A stretch of DNA of 11,143 nucleotides from JBPRGH01 sp051418055 (GTDB lineage: Bacteria; Bacteroidota; Bacteroidia; Cytophagales; Cyclobacteriaceae). Both the position numbers and the translations under genes were made by a program. The DNA is taken from NCBI GenBank assembly GCA_051418055.1, contig JBPRGH010000058.1:1-11143 (forward strand). Reading direction: 5' to 3'. The notes under the pieces were generated by a model. It saw only the letters and a program-made list of their open reading frames with translations. It did not search any database and was not told the DNA's origin. Below, piece by piece: positions 7,413-11,143 of the stretch (position 1 is its first letter; each line of letters begins with the position of its first letter).

Positions 7413-7429
7413 TCCGTTTCCACGACGGA
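7413..7429. repeat. Short hairpin resembling a REP remnant
   Basis: TCCGT and ACGGA pair around a 7-nt loop (TTCCACG), 13 nt after the RAYT stop and just before the full right-hand REP-like copy. It keeps the CCTCCGTTT foot and the ACGGA end of the larger element but lacks the inner stem, so it may be a deleted copy. It is short and could be coincidental. Confidence 0.4.
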
Positions 7430-7432
7430 TCT

Positions 7433-7473
7433 CTTCTCCGTTTGCACCCCTGCAATGGCATCTGACGGAGAAG
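7433..7473. repeat. REP-like nested palindrome, right copy
   Basis: The outer stem CTTCTCCGT (7433-7441) pairs perfectly with ACGGAGAAG (7465-7473). An inner stem TTGCA/TGCAA has a CCCC loop, and TGGCATCTG is unpaired on the 3' side. It is a same-orientation, same-length copy of the element at 6694-6731. Its longer perfect outer stem suggests it is the better preserved copy. It lies between the RAYT stop and the Fur-family gene and may also act as a transcription barrier. Confidence 0.78.
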
Positions 7474-7526
7474 GTAGAAGAAAAACCCCCTGATCCAGAT
7501 AGTTATAAAATTTTTTACTGATGCAT

Positions 7527-7543
7527 ATGCAACCTTATTGCAT
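7527..7543. promoter_or_regulatory. Candidate metalloregulator operator (TGCAA-N5-TTGCA)
   Basis: ATGCAA-N5-TTGCAT is a perfect 6-bp-arm palindrome 20 nt before the preferred start of the Fur-family gene. The same arms at the same 5-nt spacing recur at 10403-10419 before the lipoprotein gene. Placement upstream of a repressor gene suggests autoregulation. That the Fur-family protein binds it is inference. Confidence 0.6.
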
Positions 7544-7549
7544 TTTCAA

Positions 7550-7557
7550 TAGTTTTG
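7550..7557 (+). promoter_or_regulatory. Possible -7 box (TAGTTTTG) before the Fur-family gene
   Basis: Exact match to the Bacteroidota -7 consensus TAnnTTTG. It lies 7 nt downstream of the candidate operator and 5 nt before the ATG at 7563. No TTG sits at the normal 19-21-nt distance upstream. If used, transcription would start about at the ATG, giving a nearly leaderless mRNA. The real promoter could instead lie upstream of 7521. Confidence 0.35.
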
Positions 7558-7562
7558 TAACT

Positions 7563-7973
7563 ATGGAATTAGATGAATTGAAGGAAATACTCTCGAATTA
7601 TGATTTAAGGAATACCAGCTGCAGGTATGATGTGCTGGAGTATTTTATAAATTCAGGTTACGCCCTTACACCGAAAGACCTTGAGGAGGCACTGCCTAAA
7701 TATGATCGCGTAACTTTATACAGGACCTTAAATACCTTTATAGATAAAGCACTGATCCATAAAATTCCAAGTGATTCGGGAATTGCGAGATATGCTCTTT
7801 CAGATACACATAAGCATAAGAAAGAAGAACATATACATTTTAAATGTGAAGATTGTGGTCGTACAGAATGCTTGACAGAATATACAATTCCTTCCGTTAA
7901 AATACCTAAAGGCTATCAGGTTTCATCAGTAAATATGATTGTTTCCGGTAAATGTAATTCCTGTAATCTTTAA
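7563..7973 (+). CDS. Fur-family metalloregulator (Zur-like candidate)
   Basis: Ferric-uptake-regulator family repressor, 136 residues from the ATG at 7563. An in-frame ATG at 7521 would add 14 residues but would place the candidate operator inside the gene and adds nothing conserved, so I prefer 7563. The N-terminal winged helix contains LRNTSCRYDVLEYF (15-28) and the recognition-helix block YDRVTLYRTLNTFIDKALI (47-65). The C-terminal dimerisation part has a His-rich sensor stretch (DTHKHKKEEHIHFKC, 81-95) and two CxxC pairs (Cys95/98, Cys131/134), the usual structural zinc site. The TonB-dependent receptor starts 2 nt after its stop. A palindrome shared with the lipoprotein promoter suggests a local regulon. 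Zinc sensing (Zur) is my best guess from that context; Fur or PerR-like sensing is not excluded. Confidence 0.88.
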   Translation: MELDELKEILSNYDLRNTSCRYDVLEYFINSGYALTPKDLEEALPKYDRVTLYRTLNTFIDKALIHKIPSDSGIARYALSDTHKHKKEEHIHFKCEDCGRTECLTEYTIPSVKIPKGYQVSSVNMIVSGKCNSCNL

Positions 7974-7975
7974 AT

Positions 7976-10402
7976 ATGATCGACTACTTTTTAAAGAGCC
8001 TGTTCATTTCATTTATATTTATTTTATTAACCCAGCCATTATTTTCTCAGGAACAGGATAGCTGTCGTTATAAAGTGGAGGGGACAGTATATGATCGTGA
8101 GACAGGAGAACCATTACCATTTGCAACAGTAACTATTCAGGGAACAGCAAAAGGCACCGTGGCAAATGAAGAAGGTTATTTTTATCTTAATACAATTTGT
8201 GAAGAAGAGTTTGATCTGGTATTCTCTCATATAGGATATAAACAGGTGGTGCACCATCATGATATACACCATAAACTTCCAAAGATCTTTTTAGCACCGG
8301 AGGGAGTCACTCTACAAAGTATTATAATAGAAGGAGAGGTGGCTCCGGGTGAGTTATATACAGGAACGGTTTCGAGAATTTCAGCAGATGAGATGGCCAG
8401 GCAAAAAGGTGAGAGCTTGGGAGAAATAGCCGGTAGTATATCAGGAGTTTCTCTTATTAAAACAGGTCAGAATATTGTAAAACCTGTCATCCATGGTTTA
8501 CATAGTAACAGGATACTTATAATTAATAATGGAGTGCGGCATGAGTATCAGAGCTGGGGAGAAGACCATGCCCCTGAAATAGATCCTTCGCTTGCAGAAA
8601 ATATAGAAGTTATAAAAGGTGCTGCAACTGTTAGATATGGGCCGGATGCTTTAGGAGGTGTGATACTTATAAATCCGCCAAAGCTTGAATTGCTGACAGA
8701 ACTTTCAGGTGAAATTGAAACAGTTGGAAAATCAAATGGCAGGTCTTTTATGGGCAATGGCAGCATCCAAAAAGGTTTTCATAAAATAGCCTTTCTCGCT
8801 GAAGGTTCATATCTCATACAGGGAGACCTAAAAACACCGGATTATTATTTAACAAATACCTCCAAAAGAGAAAGCAGTTTTGCATTAGCAACTCGCTATC
8901 ACATTAAGGAGTGGGATTTTAATGCTTATTATAGTCGCTTTTCTCAAAATCTTGGAATATTACGAGGCAGTGTGACAGGTAGTTTGTCAGACCTTACCAA
9001 TGCGATTGACACGGAACCCCCGGAAAATACAGGCCCTTTTGATTATGAAATTGAAAATCCTAGACAGGAAGTTACACATGATATGCTCAAGCTGAATGGT
9101 AGTTTTAATCAGGAAAATTCTGTTTTCAATTTTCAATATGCCTTTCAGTCAAATAAGCGCAAAGAATTCGATATCCGCAGAGGTACTAATAATATGCGCC
9201 CGTCGATTGACCTGATACTGAATTCTCATATAATAGATATCGACTGGAAACATCCGGCGGTAAAGGATTGGCTTGGTACTGTGGGGGTTCAGGCGCTATA
9301 CCAGGATAATGATAATTTACCTGGCACAAATACAGCTCCTTTTGTACCTAACTATAATAATTATAGAATTGGTGCATTTATTATTGAATCAAAACAAGTA
9401 GCTGATCTTTTACTTGAATGGGGCGTGCGTTATGATTATATGTATTCTACAGTCTTAGGAAGAGAGCAGGATAATGATCTGTTTACTAATGACTTATCTT
9501 TTCAAAATGTAACTGCAACGGTAGGTTTTGAAAAGGAGATAAATGATAAAAGCTCCTTCAGGTCAAATTTGGGAACTGCCTGGCGCCCTCCATCTGTCTC
9601 TGAATTATATAGCTTTGGAAAACATCAGGCTTCCATTCAATATGGCTTATTACGGTATAGCTTTAATAACAACAATGAAATTGTTACCGGGGATGTATTG
9701 ACTGCAGATGAAAAGGAAGTAAATTCAGAAGTAGGGGTCAAATGGATCAATACTTATGTATTTAAAGATCAAAAGTGGGATGCTGAGCTTACCGGTTACT
9801 TAAATTATATTGATAACTACATTTATACGCAACCTGTTGGTATCACCCAAACTGTAAGAGGTGCTTTTCCATATTTCATTTACCGCCAGACTGATGCTGT
9901 TTTTGCAGGTGTTGATCTTAGCTTATTATACCATCACACAAATAAAATTTCCTCCAGGATACAGGGCAGCTATCTGTGGGCGAAAGATATTGTTAATGAT
10001 GAATATTTTGTAGGCCTGCCCCCGGCTGAACTTCGATATAGAATAAATTATGACAGGGGCAGGTTTTTATTTCTGAAAAATTCATCAGTTTCCATGGATC
10101 TGAACTACACATTTGAACCTTTCTATACACCTCCTGTAATTCCTGTTTCTGAAATTATGGAAGCCAAAAAGGAGGGGAGAGAGATTTTTACGAATAACTC
10201 AAGATCTTATGATATCCTGGAGGCACCGGAAGGATATCTTCTTGCTAATGTTGTTGCACAGGGTGAGGTTAAGAATTGGATGTTTATGTTAAAGATAAAT
10301 AATCTGTTTAATGCACGCTATAGAACCTATACAGACAGGCTTCGATATTTTTCTGATAATACTGGCAGAAATTTTGTAGTATCTGTAAAATGGAATTTTT
10401 AA
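7976..10402 (+). CDS. TonB-dependent outer-membrane receptor, probable metal uptake
   Basis: Outer-membrane gated channel of 808 residues, powered by TonB. In order: a signal peptide (residues 1 to about 24, ending LFSQ); a carboxypeptidase-regulatory-like domain (about 31-107, GTVYDRETGEPLPFATVTIQ) typical of Bacteroidota receptors; a plug (about 130-240) with IAGSISGVSLI and IEVIKGAATVRYGPDALGGVI; then a beta-barrel with many aromatic-rich strands, ending in the terminal Phe of outer-membrane barrels (VSVKWNF). Two His-rich spots stand out: HHHDIHH at 93-99 in the N-terminal domain, and GVRHEYQSWGEDHAPEIDP at 186-204 in the plug. It is not a SusC: it is too short and no SusD follows. Position right after a Fur-family gene points to metal uptake, perhaps ZnuD-like zinc uptake; the substrate is inference. 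Confidence 0.88.
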   Translation: MIDYFLKSLFISFIFILLTQPLFSQEQDSCRYKVEGTVYDRETGEPLPFATVTIQGTAKGTVANEEGYFYLNTICEEEFDLVFSHIGYKQVVHHHDIHHKLPKIFLAPEGVTLQSIIIEGEVAPGELYTGTVSRISADEMARQKGESLGEIAGSISGVSLIKTGQNIVKPVIHGLHSNRILIINNGVRHEYQSWGEDHAPEIDPSLAENIEVIKGAATVRYGPDALGGVILINPPKLELLTELSGEIETVGKSNGRSFMGNGSIQKGFHKIAFLAEGSYLIQGDLKTPDYYLTNTSKRESSFALATRYHIKEWDFNAYYSRFSQNLGILRGSVTGSLSDLTNAIDTEPPENTGPFDYEIENPRQEVTHDMLKLNGSFNQENSVFNFQYAFQSNKRKEFDIRRGTNNMRPSIDLILNSHIIDIDWKHPAVKDWLGTVGVQALYQDNDNLPGTNTAPFVPNYNNYRIGAFIIESKQVADLLLEWGVRYDYMYSTVLGREQDNDLFTNDLSFQNVTATVGFEKEINDKSSFRSNLGTAWRPPSVSELYSFGKHQASIQYGLLRYSFNNNNEIVTGDVLTADEKEVNSEVGVKWINTYVFKDQKWDAELTGYLNYIDNYIYTQPVGITQTVRGAFPYFIYRQTDAVFAGVDLSLLYHHTNKISSRIQGSYLWAKDIVNDEYFVGLPPAELRYRINYDRGRFLFLKNSSVSMDLNYTFEPFYTPPVIPVSEIMEAKKEGREIFTNNSRSYDILEAPEGYLLANVVAQGEVKNWMFMLKINNLFNARYRTYTDRLRYFSDNTGRNFVVSVKWNF

Positions 10403-10425
10403 ATGCAAATTAGTTGCATTTAAAA
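10397..10425. promoter_or_regulatory. Long palindromic operator before the lipoprotein gene
   Basis: Arms of 12 bp (TTTTAAATGCAA and TTGCATTTAAAA) surround ATTAG, a perfect palindrome whose core TGCAA-N5-TTGCA equals the site at 7527-7543. It overlaps the stop codon of the receptor gene (10400-10402). It could also act as a hairpin in the RNA after the receptor gene, but the repeated core favours a protein-binding site. Confidence 0.62.
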
Positions 10426-10458
10426 TGCAATCTTGTTAAGATTGCACATATGTTGCAA
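10426..10458. promoter_or_regulatory. Second palindrome and extra half-site of the operator array
   Basis: TGCAATCTT and AAGATTGCA (9-bp arms, GTT loop, 10426-10446) follow directly on the first palindrome, and a further TGCAA lies at 10454-10458. Across 10404-10458 the half-sites alternate TGCAA, TTGCA, TGCAA, TTGCA, TGCAA with starts at 10404, 10414, 10426, 10442 and 10454. The last ends 16 nt before the ATG. Several repressor dimers may bind here. No clean -7 box is visible. Confidence 0.55.
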
Positions 10459-10474
10459 AAATAAATAATTAATT

Positions 10475-11062
10475 ATGAAAAACTTCAAAATAAGCATTTT
10501 ATTCGCCTTTTTGGCCTCATTAATCATCCTATCAGCATGTGATGATGATCACCTTCATGAACATAATGAAGAAGAAATTATAACTGATGTTGTTTTAACT
10601 TTTACTCCACAAGATGGTGGTTCAGCGGTTACTGTACTCGCTCAGGATCCGGATGGCGAAGGCCCTCAGGATATTGCTCCTACAGATTCTATCAGGCTTA
10701 ATCCTACTACAACTTATGTGCTTACACTTGAGTTGGAAAATTCCGTTGCTAATGAATCAATAACACAGGAAATAGTGGCTGAAGCTGGTGAGCATATGTT
10801 TTTCTATGGGTTTACAGATGCCCTTTTTGCTAGTCCTGCAGGTGATGGGAATATCGATGATAGAAATGATCCTGTAATTTATAATGATGAGGATGCGAAT
10901 GGCCAACCTTTAGGTCTATCCACTACCTGGACTACTGATGGAGCAGCTACCGGAAGCTTTACGGTTATTTTAAAGCATCAGCCGGGTACCAAAAGCGCTA
11001 CATCAACTGCCACTGATGGTGAAACTGATGTAGATATTACTTTTGGTGTGAGAGTAAATTAG
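10475..11062 (+). CDS. Surface or periplasmic lipoprotein, His/Asp-rich, metal-regulated candidate
   Basis: Lipoprotein of 195 residues. A type II signal peptide ends in the lipobox LSAC (Cys22). It is followed by DDDHLHEHNEEE (23-34), acidic and His-rich. Acidic residues right after the cysteine resemble the Bacteroidota lipoprotein export signal, so surface exposure is possible; the His/Asp cluster could bind a metal. The rest looks like a beta-rich domain, with an Asp-rich loop (GDGNIDDRNDPVIYNDED, about 127-144) and a closing LKHQPGTK ... GETDVDI segment. Similar proteins in Flavobacteria, as I recall, sit beside TonB-dependent receptors and are often labelled 'type 1 periplasmic binding fold' without a proven function. 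It lies 72 nt after the receptor gene, with its own palindromic operator array, so it probably has a separate promoter and is coregulated with the Fur-family gene. Confidence 0.8.
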   Translation: MKNFKISILFAFLASLIILSACDDDHLHEHNEEEIITDVVLTFTPQDGGSAVTVLAQDPDGEGPQDIAPTDSIRLNPTTTYVLTLELENSVANESITQEIVAEAGEHMFFYGFTDALFASPAGDGNIDDRNDPVIYNDEDANGQPLGLSTTWTTDGAATGSFTVILKHQPGTKSATSTATDGETDVDITFGVRVN

Positions 11063-11143
11063 TTTTTAGTTTGTGGTTTGTAGTTTTTAGTTAACTAACA
11101 AAAAACTACAAACCACGAACCACGAACCACGAACCACGAACCA
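11061..11143. repeat. Heptanucleotide repeat tract with fold-back structure
   Basis: From 11061 to the window end the sequence can be cut into 12 consecutive 7-mers. Five are of (A/G)GTTnnn type (AGTTTTT, AGTTTGT, GGTTTGT, AGTTTTT, AGTTAAC), then a turn, then AAACTAC, AAACCAC and three exact GAACCAC plus a partial one. The second half is roughly the reverse complement of the first. The tract continues past the window. It begins at the lipoprotein stop codon. Confidence 0.8.
11069..11120. repeat. Long hairpin after the lipoprotein gene
   Basis: GTGGTTTGTAGTTTTT (11073-11088) pairs perfectly with 11101-11116 around a 12-nt loop; four more pairs, one of them U-G, extend the stem to 11069/11120. 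The loop contains AGTTAACT. No U run follows on the plus strand, so it is not a standard intrinsic terminator, though such a stem could stall polymerase or protect the mRNA end. It is built from the heptad repeats of this tract. Confidence 0.6.

Noticed and set aside
6694..7473. CRISPR array or attachment sites formed by the two repeats
   Set aside because: There are only two full copies, they are strongly palindromic, they are separated by a transposase gene, and there are no regular spacers or cas genes.
7976..10402. SusC-type glycan receptor with the lipoprotein as SusD
   Set aside because: The receptor is about 200 residues shorter than usual SusC proteins, and the 195-residue lipoprotein is far too small and has no SusD-like helical repeats.
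11069..11120. Intrinsic terminator after the lipoprotein gene
   Set aside because: The stem is long but no U run follows; the 3' side continues into GAACCAC repeats.

Overview
The window reads as chromosome of a Bacteroidota bacterium, probably Cytophagales-like or Flavobacteriia-like. The reasons are the AT-rich intergenic DNA, the near absence of Shine-Dalgarno sequences, TAnnTTTG-like -7 boxes, a TonB-dependent receptor with an N-terminal carboxypeptidase-regulatory-like domain, and a lipoprotein with acidic residues right after the lipobox cysteine. The genus cannot be fixed from the sequence alone. No rRNA, tRNA or CRISPR array is visible.

Layout. (1) 1-2796, plus strand: the end of a pyruvate dehydrogenase operon, with an AceF-type E2 (5' end outside the window), E3 (lpd) overlapping it by one base, and a YjlB-like cupin 7 nt downstream. 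(2) 2798-3040: a perfect 10-bp-arm palindrome, a possible promoter and an unrecognised 60-residue ORF whose end overlaps the next gene convergently. (3) 3032-6622, minus strand: a tightly coupled four-gene operon, transcribed in the order NRAMP-like permease, pxpA, pxpB, pxpC. PxpABC is the ATP-dependent prokaryotic 5-oxoprolinase. The permease has lost the NRAMP metal-binding residues, so it is a good candidate for an organic-substrate (5-oxoproline?) carrier. (4) 6694-7473: a REP-associated tyrosine transposase (RAYT) gene broken by a one-base frameshift, flanked on both sides by same-orientation copies of a nested palindrome. (5) 7527-11062, plus strand: a Fur-family metalloregulator, a large TonB-dependent receptor 2 nt downstream, and a His/Asp-rich lipoprotein. 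The same palindrome, TGCAA-N5-TTGCA, lies before the regulator and before the lipoprotein, so the three genes look like one self-regulated metal-uptake module; zinc is the best guess. (6) 11061-11143: a heptanucleotide repeat tract that folds back on itself and runs off the window.

Most interesting points: the metal-site-less NRAMP relative inside a 5-oxoprolinase operon; the Fur/TonB receptor/lipoprotein module with its multi-site operator array; the recently broken RAYT with its own REP copies; and the 7-nt-phased inverted repeat at the end.
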